Shown here: piece after piece, positions 1 through 6,883 of the stretch
Layout of the letters: each line of letters starts with the position of its first letter
Position numbering within the stretch: position 1 is the stretch's first letter
Translations under genes and position numbers: made by a program
The notes under the pieces: generated by a model
What the model was told of the DNA's origin: nothing
What the model saw: only the letters and a program-made list of their open reading frames with translations
The model's database searches: none
Origin: Acetivibrio ethanolgignens
GTDB taxonomy: Bacteria > Bacillota > Clostridia > Lachnospirales > Lachnospiraceae
Reading direction: 5' to 3'
Assembly (NCBI RefSeq): GCF_001461035.1
Contig: NZ_LNAM01000152.1
Span: 1-32,780 of the forward strand
Length of the DNA stretch: 32,780 bases

Positions 1-163
1 TTCAAAAATGAAATCAAATTTTTTTCATTTTCCTATTGACATTTATTAGCTGGACTTTAGTTTACAACTTCCATTGGACTGCACGCCTTAAATCCTGCAT
101 TCAATTATTTCTTCCTTAGATTCAAAATCTTTTTCTTTTTACCCTCTGGTAACGTACATGATT

Positions 164-191
164 GGAACATTAGACTTAAGTCTAATGTTCC
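164..191. repeat. 28-bp perfect palindrome at gene end
   Basis: A loop-less perfect dyad centred on CTTAAG, with 14-bp arms beginning GGAACATTAG. It overlaps the TAG stop codon of the leftward gene 182-406. Neither side has a T-tract, so it is not a standard intrinsic terminator. It could be a protein-binding dyad or mRNA 3'-end protection. Confidence 0.7.
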
Positions 192-406
192 CAACCCATA
201 ATTTTCCAACCGTAATTAGTTACTCCAATCCAAGAGCAGGTCAAGCTTGGTACGACAGATACAATTCGTTTTCTTCGTAAATCTTTTAAAGCATCTAATG
301 CTACATCAGCATCTACATGATAACTGCATATAAAATCGTTCAACGTAGCATGGAATGCTTCAGATTTTGCAAATTTCAGAATAGTTGTTTGTAATTCTGT
401 TAACAT
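182..406 (-). CDS. small hypothetical protein, possibly winged-helix-like
   Basis: A 74-residue protein of unknown function. It starts at ATG 406 behind a strong ribosome site (AAGGAGG, about 7 nt upstream). The N-terminal half is predicted helical, and the stretch DADVALDALKDLRRKRIVSV looks like the recognition part of a small winged-helix domain. The C-terminal half is hydrophobic and rich in tryptophan, with no signal peptide or clear membrane segment. It is separated from the next gene by about 300 bp, so it probably has its own promoter, which I could not identify. The winged-helix idea is inference from residue pattern only. Confidence 0.6.
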   Translation of the reverse strand: MLTELQTTILKFAKSEAFHATLNDFICSYHVDADVALDALKDLRRKRIVSVVPSLTCSWIGVTNYGWKIMGWEH

Positions 407-700
407 AACACTTCCTCCTTAATATTTATTAAATTCTAGAGCATAGTACAACATAACTAAGCCTCTGCGTTACTTTGGCAAAACATGTTCATGTAATGCA
501 CATTAATGCACATTTTGTGACACCATTCGTTTTTAGATTGTTAACAGATGCTAGATGTGTCGGGAGCATAAATAACTTAACATTCTTACTCATAACAACT
601 TAAGCAATATCTTCCTTTCTAATCGGATTTAATAAATTTAACCGAGTGCTAACTACTTGAACTCCTATTATTCCATTTCTCGTTTGTAATTCCGATCTTT
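407..700. other. no convincing gene; fragmentary short frames
   Basis: No gene has both a good ribosome site and a good protein. On the minus strand several overlapping short frames look protein-like. One, ending near 605-612, contains SELQTRNGIIGVQVVSTRLN. Another (about 545-650) would encode a peptide beginning MSKNVKLFML, but its candidate ribosome site is too far away. A short direct repeat (AATGCACATT) lies at about 494-514. The pattern suggests a decayed small gene between 406 and 701. Confidence 0.4.
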
Positions 701-847
701 TTAGATAATTCCAATTGATTCATCTTCGTAATTGCAAGCTTCTGCTTCTTGAAGAATAGATAGAACATCAGCAATAAAGACGACATCTTCTAAACGAATT
801 GTTTCTTCTATTTGGTATTTGCCAATGCAATAAGTGAATTGCCACAA
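701..847 (-). CDS. small acidic ORF overlapping the radical SAM gene end
   Basis: A 48-residue open frame in a different frame from the end of the radical SAM gene, overlapping it by 40 nt. It would start at TTG 847, with AGGATAGGA just upstream, and stop at TAA 701-703. The stretch IEETIRLEDVVFIADVLSIL looks like genuine helical protein, which is why I list it. It is too short for the family-level search I can do by eye. It may be a translationally coupled small gene, or the tail of a frameshifted gene that also included the fragments in 407-700. Confidence 0.35.
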   Translation of the reverse strand: MWQFTYCIGKYQIEETIRLEDVVFIADVLSILQEAEACNYEDESIGII

Positions 848-1968
848 GTAATCCTATCCTCATCTTCTTCTTTTGACGGAATAAATACAATTACATCCCA
901 ACCTCTATCTACTAATGGCTGTTCAAATTTTTCATACACATCAAAATCTGTCACAATCTCATATCCTTCATCAATAGCTTCCACTGTCTCATGAATAGGA
1001 GTAATCTTCACGATACATTTTTCTTTATCAAAATATTTTTCCATTAAATCAGGATTAAGATTGTTTTTTGATGTAACAGCAAAGTTTAGAGTATATTTAC
1101 GTTTCTTAGGCATTGGCAATCTGTCAATAATATGTCCAATATCTTCTAATGAACTGCTCATACCTCTAAACATTTTATTTCTTTCATCTTCATCAAGAGT
1201 ATTTATAGAAAACTGAAGACCAAATCCATCTTCACCGCCATATGTATAACCAATTTTTACCCATGTTTGCAAAAACGACTCTAACTCTTTATTTCCTTTT
1301 GGCATCATTGTTGAAACTACAGGATGATATTCTTCAAAAGTAACATCTGAACAACCATCTACTCTGAAAATATTGGCAATATCTCTAGCTGCCCAAATTA
1401 CATTCCAATTAAAAGTAGGTTCTCCCATTCTCGCAAAATGAACATTTAATCTCTTTCCATGCTTTAATCTAGACAATGCAACGCCGGTTGTAATCTCAGA
1501 AATCAATTCGGCTTTACTAACATTCCCATGAAAACCAAGTTTCGGACAATCACAGAAATTACACTTCATTGGACACCCCTTCTGAGAAGATACAGTTACC
1601 ACTAATTTATCTTCTAATACAACATCCTTGTGTTCTACCTTATCAATTCTTTTATCATATCCTAAAAATGATGCCTTAATATTATTCTCTTTTCCATAAT
1701 CTCCAACAAATAAATATTCAAGACCAAGTTCTTCGTCAGAGATAATATTTCCTGTTCTTGTTTTTGTAATAATTCTACTCATATATTTCTCGACAAAAGA
1801 ACTAAAACCTGGTCCTCTCCTTAGTACTTTTAAATTGCTATATTCTGTACATTCGTTATCAATGTTGCTAATTATAAAAGGTTCACAAACACCAGTGCAT
1901 ACATAATCATTTGGTTTTGATTTGAAATAACCTTTGTAACAAGCATCGCAATCTTTACATTTCAACAA
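808..1968 (-). CDS. radical SAM protein of the RlmN/Cfr family
   Basis: A 386-residue radical SAM enzyme. The cluster motif CPMKCNFC (C132, C136, C139) sits in the context SSQKGCPMKCNFCDC...LGF, which closely follows RlmN/Cfr. The RlmN-type GEP motif (FARMGEPTFNW, 178-188) and an FSINTLDEDERNKMF segment follow. Near the C-terminus a cysteine in ITCGNSL (C375) sits where RlmN/Cfr carry the methyl-accepting cysteine (family I-ACGQL). Known members methylate C2 or C8 of A2503 in 23S rRNA (RlmN also tRNA), so an RNA methyltransferase is expected. The N-terminus differs from RlmN: six cysteines in the first 40 residues suggest an extra metal-binding region. It starts at TTG 1968 with GAGAGGTGAC upstream, just after the small gene ending at 1981. 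The substrate is not known. Confidence 0.8.
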   Translation of the reverse strand: MLKCKDCDACYKGYFKSKPNDYVCTGVCEPFIISNIDNECTEYSNLKVLRRGPGFSSFVEKYMSRIITKTRTGNIISDEELGLEYLFVGDYGKENNIKASFLGYDKRIDKVEHKDVVLEDKLVVTVSSQKGCPMKCNFCDCPKLGFHGNVSKAELISEITTGVALSRLKHGKRLNVHFARMGEPTFNWNVIWAARDIANIFRVDGCSDVTFEEYHPVVSTMMPKGNKELESFLQTWVKIGYTYGGEDGFGLQFSINTLDEDERNKMFRGMSSSLEDIGHIIDRLPMPKKRKYTLNFAVTSKNNLNPDLMEKYFDKEKCIVKITPIHETVEAIDEGYEIVTDFDVYEKFEQPLVDRGWDVIVFIPSKEEDEDRITCGNSLIALANTK

Positions 1969-1980
1969 TTGTCACCTCTC

Positions 1981-2160
1981 TTACATCAACATTTCAGGAT
2001 AAAAATCATATAAATAGTCTCCAAAATCACTGCATGAATCAGAACCTATTTCATTCTTCCAATGTTCTTTCCATTCTTGTCCACGTTTTGTTTCTAAAAA
2101 TTCATTATATTCTATTTCCAATTCTTCCATTCTTTCTTTATAACTACTTGTTTCTACCAT
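1981..2160 (-). CDS. small acidic hypothetical protein
   Basis: A 59-residue protein starting at ATG 2160 behind a near-perfect ribosome site (GGAGGTAGGTT) and ending 12 nt before the TTG start of the radical SAM gene, so the two are probably co-translated. It begins MVETSSYKER, is strongly helical and acidic (MEELEIEYNEFLE) and carries many aromatic residues near the C-terminus (FGDYLYDFYPEM). No family is recognised. Its fixed position directly upstream suggests a partner or regulator of the radical SAM protein, which is inference only. Confidence 0.7.
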   Translation of the reverse strand: MVETSSYKERMEELEIEYNEFLETKRGQEWKEHWKNEIGSDSCSDFGDYLYDFYPEMLM

Positions 2161-2201
2161 AACCTACCTCCAAACCTTCGATGAAACATGAGTTCAATGG
2201 A

Positions 2202-2342
2202 TTATATATCCATCGGATCACAATCAGGATTAGGGCATTCGCCATAATCTTCATAACATTTACTGCAACAAAACTGGCATTCCCATCCATCACCTATTTC
2301 ACAGTCATTGCAAACTGATGATTCTCTGTAATCATCTTCCAT
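2202..2342 (-). CDS. cysteine-rich mini zinc-binding protein
   Basis: A 46-residue protein starting MEDDYRESSV with nine cysteines: CNDC, CQFCCSKC and CPNPDC. The paired C-x2-C spacing indicates one or two zinc-binding sites (treble-clef or ribbon-like). The ribosome site before ATG 2342 is weak (GAGA), so the start or real expression is less certain, but the cysteine spacing is hard to explain by chance. It lies among other cysteine-rich small proteins (2379-2555, the N-terminus of the radical SAM protein, 3911-4018). Confidence 0.55.
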   Translation of the reverse strand: MEDDYRESSVCNDCEIGDGWECQFCCSKCYEDYGECPNPDCDPMDI

Positions 2343-2378
2343 ATATTTATTCTCAATTTCTCAAATAAATCATTTCAT

Positions 2379-2555
2379 TTATCTGCTTTCATAATCACAT
2401 ATCATCGAATTAAATACTTTGTCGCAATCTTTTGAACAAATATAACATTCAGCAAGTACATCTAACCTATCTGTTGGTTTGCTGCAAATAATACATCCAC
2501 ATTTTTCTTTTGTTTTCATATGTGTATTGTCATAATATTCAAATTCATTAGTCAT
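2379..2555 (-). CDS. small zinc-ribbon-like protein
   Basis: A 58-residue protein. I start it at ATG 2555 (MTNEFEYYDN) because AAGGTGG lies 8 nt upstream; two in-frame GTG codons further up overlap that ribosome site. It carries CGCIIC and CYICSKDC, a two-CxxC arrangement typical of a small zinc ribbon or treble clef. No catalytic residues are visible. It resembles the small zinc-finger proteins abundant in phage accessory regions; nucleic-acid or protein binding is likely, but no target can be named. Confidence 0.65.
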   Translation of the reverse strand: MTNEFEYYDNTHMKTKEKCGCIICSKPTDRLDVLAECYICSKDCDKVFNSMICDYESR

Positions 2556-2581
2556 TTTATTCACCACCTTAAAACCAAGAT

Positions 2582-2914
2582 TTAATCAGCCATAGCATTA
2601 TGTGTCAGTCCCCACTTTAACTTATCTTCATCAATCTCCAGTTCCAACATAGCAAACCGTTCTAATCCTAAATCCTGGTCCAGGGACATTTGGCACCTAC
2701 ACCGCTCTAGAAATACCCCATCATTGAAAGAACTCCTTGTAACTTCTCCTTTATCTAAATCTGTGAACACCCAAACAGGCACAGCCCCACCCAACTACTC
2801 CCTATCCTTTTCGTACGAATGATGCTCTCTGCAAAGATTTATATCAGCTCGATACACTCCTGTCCACACAAGTGTATCTACTACATCCCAGCTTTGAAAT
2901 GATACAACTCTCAT
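2582..2914 (-). pseudogene. DUF3841-like protein interrupted by an in-frame amber codon
   Basis: One frame from ATG 2914 (ribosome site GAGAGG) to TAA 2582 would give 110 residues, but TAG at 2795-2797 divides it into 39 and 70 residues. The first part (SFQSWDVVDTLVWTGVYRAD) resembles the start of DUF3841 proteins (W-x-L-x-TGV...D). The second part, after the amber, has PVWVFTDL and MLELEIDEDKL, which match the family's P-x-W-A-W and LELE-x-x-DD segments. The second half could only start at TTG 2794, directly after the stop, with a poorly spaced ribosome site. Nonsense mutation, amber readthrough or sequencing error all fit. DUF3841 has no established function. Confidence 0.55.
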
Positions 2915-2930
2915 TTGGAACCTCTCTATA

Positions 2931-2997
2931 AATGAAAGTTCTTGCTCAAGAAAAATAGTATAGCGGTCTTTGACAGCTATACTATAGAACTTTCATT
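2931..2997. repeat. nested inverted repeat (hairpin within hairpin)
   Basis: Outer 12-bp arms (AATGAAAGTTCT at 2931-2942, complement at 2986-2997) enclose inner 10-bp arms (ATAGTATAGC at 2955-2964, complement at 2976-2985). All pairing is perfect, with a 12-nt bulge on one side only. It lies between genes 3127-3852 and 2795-2914. No clear T-tract follows on the minus strand, so a regulatory RNA or protein-binding structure is as likely as a terminator. Confidence 0.65.
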
Positions 2998-3126
2998 ATA
3001 GCGGTATTTGTGCTTAGCATCTAAATTGGGTTACATGTATCAACTTCTTGAGCCAAAAGCAGGTTAATTGTTTAAACATTTACAGTGCCTAACACACCTG
3101 CTGCTAAATTACTGCTTTTTATTTAG

Positions 3127-3852
3127 TTAAAATGATGACAAATTAGTGGTGCACTTCTCAGGTTCTACGGAACTATCACATCTCTCGCCATTATTAATTA
3201 CTTTTTTATAATCTTCTACAGATTTCAGTCCTTTAGCATATGCCATGATAACAGAATCTTCATAACATCCAATAATAGAATTCACATTAATAAAGTCGTA
3301 CTGTTCATACTTTAATACTAAATTATCCAAGTAAGACCAATCGTTAGTTTCCTTGGAATAATCATAATCACCGCTTAACAGATAACCTACTTGAATAATA
3401 CAAGGTATATCTATAGACTTTACAATCTGTAATAAAGTTTTTCCGTCTCCGGCTTTAAAACTAACTAGTCTATCTATCACAATAAAACTTTTAAAATAAC
3501 CTATAGCGTCTTCTATATAAAATGGCAGTTTAGGTTGCTGTGAATCAGGATTACTAACATTAGAAATTAATCTAATAGTACACGAAGCACTACCAAAAAT
3601 GACTGGAATAGCATCGGTAATTACATTCACAAATCCTTGTTTGGTAGCCCAAGAAAATAAATGTAATATTTCATTAATACCCATAGGCGATAGTAATTTC
3701 TTCGTCACACTACGAATATCTACAAATCCCAGCTCATATAAATAATCTTTAAAATTATAACCTAAACTTAATTCTGATACGTTAGGATTTAGTTTTAAAA
3801 CCCTACGTATCACACCACCTAAGTCAATATCTTCCTTACTATACTTATGCAT
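3127..3852 (-). CDS. hypothetical protein, possible GNAT-like fold
   Basis: A 241-residue soluble protein of unrecognised family, starting at ATG 3852 with AGGAGG seven nt upstream. The segment from about residue 120 to 210 alternates strands and helices: FIVIDRLVSF, AGDGKTLLQIVKSIDIPCII, then LVLKYEQYDFINVNSIIG and MAYAKGL. This loosely recalls the GNAT acetyltransferase core, in which a glycine-rich turn precedes a helix and a later strand-helix ends in a 'Y-x-x-x-F' element. The canonical Q/R-x-x-G-x-G/A acetyl-CoA loop is not present, so any acetyltransferase activity is doubtful. It is isolated by non-coding sequence on both sides. Confidence 0.7.
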   Translation of the reverse strand: MHKYSKEDIDLGGVIRRVLKLNPNVSELSLGYNFKDYLYELGFVDIRSVTKKLLSPMGINEILHLFSWATKQGFVNVITDAIPVIFGSASCTIRLISNVSNPDSQQPKLPFYIEDAIGYFKSFIVIDRLVSFKAGDGKTLLQIVKSIDIPCIIQVGYLLSGDYDYSKETNDWSYLDNLVLKYEQYDFINVNSIIGCYEDSVIMAYAKGLKSVEDYKKVINNGERCDSSVEPEKCTTNLSSF

Positions 3853-3910
3853 TATAACCTCCTAATTCCTGTCTGTAGTACTACAACTATATTACAATGT
3901 GATTTATATT

Positions 3911-4018
3911 TTATTCTATCTCCTCTCCGCAATTTGGACAAAATCCTCCATAAATAGTATGTGGCACACAATTACCACAATAAGGACAGAACCCACTGTC
4001 TTCATACATTCTTTTCAT
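3911..4018 (-). CDS. mini zinc-ribbon protein (possibly the 3' part of a frameshifted gene)
   Basis: A 35-residue frame beginning MKRMYEDSGF with two CxxC knuckles (CPYCG and CPNCGEEIE), a classical zinc ribbon. The same frame is open upstream of this ATG and encodes a very acidic stretch (YDYDEEDEERELM) with no start codon. In the neighbouring frame the ORF 4050-4130 ends exactly where this one begins. A one-base shift near 4055-4065 would join both into one protein of about 60 residues. Either two coupled genes or one broken gene. Confidence 0.5.
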   Translation of the reverse strand: MKRMYEDSGFCPYCGNCVPHTIYGGFCPNCGEEIE

Positions 4019-4049
4019 TAACTCTCTTTCTTCATCTTCTTCATCATAA

Positions 4050-4130
4050 TCATAAACATATCCTATTATTGTATAGCACTAAATCCGTCTCGTAACCATT
4101 TATTCTACTGGCTGGCATTACACCCTTCAT
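4050..4130 (-). CDS. 26-residue ORF, possible 5' part of the zinc-ribbon gene
   Basis: It starts at ATG 4130 with AGGAGG 9 nt upstream, its start overlapping the TAA stop of the membrane-protein gene 4130-4357 (TAATG). It encodes MKGVMPASRINGYETD and a few more residues, then stops. The good ribosome site and coupling argue that translation starts here; the abrupt end suggests that the gene continues in the next frame into 3911-4018. Confidence 0.4.
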   Translation of the reverse strand: MKGVMPASRINGYETDLVLYNNRICL

Positions 4131-4357
4131 TACTCTCGCCTCCTTCTGTATTGTAAAAATACTAAAAATACTAGAAACCATCTTGTAATCAAACCCGCAA
4201 TCACATAGAGCATTACACCTAGTGCAACTAGTGTGCCAAATCCGCCACTAATAAGTAGCACTATCTGTTTAAACCCATCAGCTTGTAAACTTTGCAATAG
4301 CATAGGTAAGAAACACTGTAGCCAAAGCAGACTAAATGCAAACAACAAAATATTCAT
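4130..4357 (-). CDS. small two-helix membrane protein
   Basis: A 75-residue protein starting at ATG 4357 with AAAGGAG upstream. There are two hydrophobic segments, about residues 2-20 (ILLFAFSLLWLQCFL) and 30-68 (a long stretch rich in L, V, I and G), followed by a basic tail (QYRRRRE) that should stay in the cytoplasm. No catalytic motif is present. Small phage/plasmid membrane proteins of this shape include holins and superinfection-exclusion proteins; nothing here distinguishes these. Confidence 0.65.
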   Translation of the reverse strand: MNILLFAFSLLWLQCFLPMLLQSLQADGFKQIVLLISGGFGTLVALGVMLYVIAGLITRWFLVFLVFLQYRRRRE

Positions 4358-4441
4358 ACTGACTCCTTTCCAAAATACCCCTATAAAACAAATTCATAGT
4401 TACTACCCTTTTTGTAATAAACATGTATAACTTGGACAATC

Positions 4442-4615
4442 TTAATGCTTGAACATTCCCTTAATACCTATATAATTTAAGATAAAGATAGGTGCAAAGA
4501 ACCCAAGACAAAAGACTATAAAGATAGGAAACCGGTGTACCTTACCTGTAACTAAAACACCTATTAGATTTGTAATTAAACCAACCATAAACCATGTTAA
4601 TGCAAACATCATCAT
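4442..4615 (-). CDS. small membrane protein
   Basis: A 57-residue protein starting MMMFALTWFM at ATG 4615, with AAGGAG ten nt upstream. Two transmembrane helices are evident (about residues 3-24 and 29-50), separated by a short basic loop (TGKVHR), and it ends in a basic tail (IKGMFKH). It is next to another small membrane protein (4130-4357), suggesting a pair. Function unknown. Confidence 0.65.
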   Translation of the reverse strand: MMMFALTWFMVGLITNLIGVLVTGKVHRFPIFIVFCLGFFAPIFILNYIGIKGMFKH

Positions 4616-4651
4616 ACAGCTTATTCTCCTTTTCTTTTTTGTTATTTGCTT

Positions 4652-5161
4652 TTACCACTTAATATACTCTTCACACATTTCGAGAGCATTGTAAAAGTTT
4701 CTCGTCTTTTCCTTACAGCAAAGTTTACTGAGAAATTCATTTATTTTCTTCAAAAATGAGTCCTGTGTTAAAGTTGCGAGCGTTTCATTATACTCCTTTG
4801 GTGGCCAGGTTACACAAAGGAAGAACATAACATAACCATTGTAATCTTCTAACGATCTGATACTATCCTTTGGTAAACCATGCATTTTTTCAAAACAAAC
4901 ACCAAGCGCTGCTAGCAAATATCCCATTATTTCGTAATCTTCAATAGAGTTAAAATCAATATTACCATGTTGTTCACGATAGACATAACCAGCAGTAGCT
5001 CCAACGTAGCAAGCTTTCTGCCAGTCCTCTAATCCATCAGGGATTTTGTACTCACCTAAGTCTGATGGTAATACTTTTGACCAATTAAACTCTCTGAACT
5101 CATTAAAATTATATTTGTAATTAAAACCATAACCCTTATTTGCAACTTCTAAACATCCCAT
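4652..5161 (-). CDS. hypothetical protein
   Basis: A 169-residue soluble, mainly helical and aromatic-rich protein (for example WQKACYVGATAGYVY and LLAALGVCFEKMHGL). It starts at ATG 5161 with GGAGGTAGC upstream. No signal peptide, no metal-binding cysteine pairs and no catalytic signature are visible. It sits between small membrane peptides. Function unknown. Confidence 0.7.
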   Translation of the reverse strand: MGCLEVANKGYGFNYKYNFNEFREFNWSKVLPSDLGEYKIPDGLEDWQKACYVGATAGYVYREQHGNIDFNSIEDYEIMGYLLAALGVCFEKMHGLPKDSIRSLEDYNGYVMFFLCVTWPPKEYNETLATLTQDSFLKKINEFLSKLCCKEKTRNFYNALEMCEEYIKW

Positions 5162-5215
5162 ACGCTACCTCCATAAATGTTAATGTAAATACTAAGATCA
5201 TACAGCTTATTATCC

Positions 5216-5311
5216 TCACCTTCTGAAATCGTCTATACAATCACCTATTGCTATAATTATTAGCAATATTATAATAACTCTCATACATAGGACTATACAG
5301 CTATTAATCAA
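5216..5311 (-). CDS. putative 31-residue membrane peptide
   Basis: The frame starts at TTG 5311 with AGGAG about 8 nt upstream and encodes one hydrophobic helix (VLCMRVIIILLIIIAIG) followed by a short charged tail (DCIDDFRR). This architecture resembles single-helix toxins or regulatory micropeptides. It begins inside one copy of the 5309-5367 / 5651-5707 direct repeat. Expression is unproven. Confidence 0.35.
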   Translation of the reverse strand: MINSCIVLCMRVIIILLIIIAIGDCIDDFRR

Positions 5312-5367
5312 ATTTATTCACTCCTATTCAAAAGGATTACAACGTACTGCTTCCTAAAAATCCAACA
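5309..5367. repeat. imperfect direct repeat, copy 1
   Basis: About 58 bp sharing most positions with 5651-5707, including TTTATTCACTCC, ATTCAAAA, GTACTGCTT/GTGCTGCTT and the end CTAAAAATCCAACA. It lies directly upstream of the leftward gene 4652-5161 and its small leader ORF. Confidence 0.7.
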
Positions 5368-5427
5368 TGTACACAGTTAAAGCGGATGCTGTGTTACATT
5401 AAATAAACGTCATAGTTAAACGTTCTT

Positions 5428-5628
5428 CTAAATAAGCTCTGAAATACCGCCCCACAGCTTGTAATCATCAGGTACTGCTTTTGCAAACCAGCTCCAGTCT
5501 GTACTTCTATATTTGTCGTTATACTCAACTGCTTTTTGTGTTGCAGTAGCCTCTGCTAAGTTTTCTTCCAGCAAAACATCAGCAACTGATTCCCTACAAA
5601 AGTTGTCTACTAAAATTAATTTAGCCAT
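5428..5628 (-). CDS. small hypothetical protein
   Basis: A 66-residue protein from ATG 5628, with GAGGAGGG upstream. It is acidic in the middle and tryptophan-rich near the end (DWSWFAKAVPDDYKLWGG). No family recognised. The second direct-repeat copy (5651-5707) sits just upstream of its ribosome site, as the first copy sits upstream of 4652-5161, hinting that the two genes share a control element. Confidence 0.65.
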   Translation of the reverse strand: MAKLILVDNFCRESVADVLLEENLAEATATQKAVEYNDKYRSTDWSWFAKAVPDDYKLWGGISELI

Positions 5629-5650
5629 AAGATCCCTCCTCTAGATTGTT

Positions 5651-5707
5651 CAATTTATTCACTCCCATTCAAAATGGTACAGCGTGCTGCTTTCTAAAAA
5701 TCCAACA
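5651..5707. repeat. imperfect direct repeat, copy 2
   Basis: Partner of 5309-5367. It begins CAATTTATTCACTCCCATTC and ends CTAAAAATCCAACA. It lies about 20 nt upstream of gene 5428-5628, between that gene and the tRNA at 5814. Confidence 0.7.
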
Positions 5708-5813
5708 CTCTCCTAGGTACTAGTCATAAATAGGCTAGGTATAGCGTGCTACCCAAACTCGCCCTCTGCACTTTAAGAACGCATGCCCTCTACGTTCGCT
5801 ACCCATTGCCTAA

Positions 5814-5887
5814 TGGACCTGGTAAGACTCGAACCTACGACTTACCGGTTATGAGCCGGTCGTTCTCACCAACTGAACTACAGGTCC
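5814..5887 (-). tRNA. tRNA with CAU anticodon (Ile2-like or elongator Met)
   Basis: A 74-nt cloverleaf. The 7-bp acceptor stem GGACCTG/CAGGTCC is perfect with discriminator A, the anticodon loop CTCATAA gives CAT, and the T-arm contains GGTTCGAGTC. CCA is not encoded. The G1-C72 pair excludes an initiator tRNA. The GGACC start and the GGCTCATAACC anticodon arm resemble tRNA-Ile2 of Bacillus-type genomes, which needs lysidine at the wobble base; an elongator Met identity cannot be excluded. About 160 nt upstream hold no convincing gene. Confidence 0.92.
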
Positions 5888-6051
5888 TCGTGTGCCTTGT
5901 AAACTACCGGAGGGGACTCCTCTAGGTTGCTCTGTGCTAACCCTGTAACTTCCAACACACAAACTGTTACCGCACGAATATCGCAATCACGTGCTCTTCT
6001 TATCTCCACAGTTAAAGTTTTTCATGATTTCGCTCTGCGAGAATACTGAAA

Positions 6052-6468
6052 TCATCTTACGGTAGAATTTATTCTTTCAGCAATATACTTAAGAATAGCA
6101 TCATTGCTCTGCTTAACGTAGCAGCTTAACTCTCGCACTGAGTTAAACGGTAGAACTACGCACTGTGCACCTTCTGAATTGTTTAATTCCGTTTTATCCA
6201 AGTCATCACCAGCACAAACACTCATAATCAGATTAATCACCCGAAGTGACCCTGCTATTAACTCTAGAACCTCTTTGTCATTGTCAAGTTCTTCTCTCTT
6301 ATTCCATGCATCAGCCAGCTCAAGTAAAGTTTCACTCATATCCTCTGAAGAGGCGATTGTAACACTTGTACCACACTTCTTGCACACAACACTGGCTGTG
6401 GTGTTGTCTATACTCACTGTTTGTACAGTGCCAGCACAAACAGGACACTCTCTCAGTTTAACTGCCAT
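6052..6468 (-). CDS. Lar-type zinc-finger protein with C-terminal extension
   Basis: A 138-residue protein from ATG 6468 (AAAGGAG upstream). Residues 5-57 match the Lar restriction-alleviation-type zinc finger: LRECPVCAG, then VVCKKCGTSV, and ending ELADAWNKRE, the usual 'A-x-x-W-N-R' end of that fold. E. coli Rac prophage Lar modulates type I restriction, but most phage members are uncharacterised, so an anti-restriction role is only a suggestion. Residues 60-138 are a helical extension not seen in the minimal family. It is the last gene of a leftward series beginning near 8550. Confidence 0.7.
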   Translation of the reverse strand: MAVKLRECPVCAGTVQTVSIDNTTASVVCKKCGTSVTIASSEDMSETLLELADAWNKREELDNDKEVLELIAGSLRVINLIMSVCAGDDLDKTELNNSEGAQCVVLPFNSVRELSCYVKQSNDAILKYIAERINSTVR

Positions 6469-6481
6469 CTGTGTTCTCCTT

Positions 6482-6778
6482 TCAACCTAATAACGGCTCT
6501 TCTCTAATAGTGACTAAACATTTGTTGTTTTTAATGTAACGAAAATCAAGCAAGCATTTACAATGCTCTTGCATAAATCCTATTTGATTGCAATTCATAT
6601 CTGTCCTTGTAATATGAATACCTGCTTCTTTTCGCATAGCATTGAGTACATCTGTAAAACTTGTACTATTATTAGAGGGTTGAAAAACTATAGAGTAATT
6701 GTGACTATCCTCACGTTTAACTACCTTTCCTAACTTGTTTGATTCAATCATAACCTGTAAAAGTTCTTTAATTGCCAT
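6482..6778 (-). CDS. hypothetical protein
   Basis: A 98-residue protein from ATG 6778 (GGAGGTAAGC). It has a mixed alpha/beta composition: helical N-terminus (KELLQVMIESNKLG) and a strand-rich remainder with two cysteines close together (EHCKCLLDF). The residue pattern does not match a family known to me. It lies 13 nt from the Lar-like gene, probably in the same operon. Confidence 0.65.
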   Translation of the reverse strand: MAIKELLQVMIESNKLGKVVKREDSHNYSIVFQPSNNSTSFTDVLNAMRKEAGIHITRTDMNCNQIGFMQEHCKCLLDFRYIKNNKCLVTIREEPLLG

Positions 6779-6883
6779 TGCTTACCTCCATTGTTATTAT
6801 TTTGTGTAACTCGCAGCTTACTACATTTTTATAACAATTTCGTTGGTTATTACAGGTCTACACTACCTTGTAGCTTGACTATA

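Noticed and set aside
5690-5810. A 23-residue minus-strand ORF reading MGSERRGHAFLK...
   Set aside because: No ribosome site, and it begins within 15 nt of the tRNA 3' end; probably chance.
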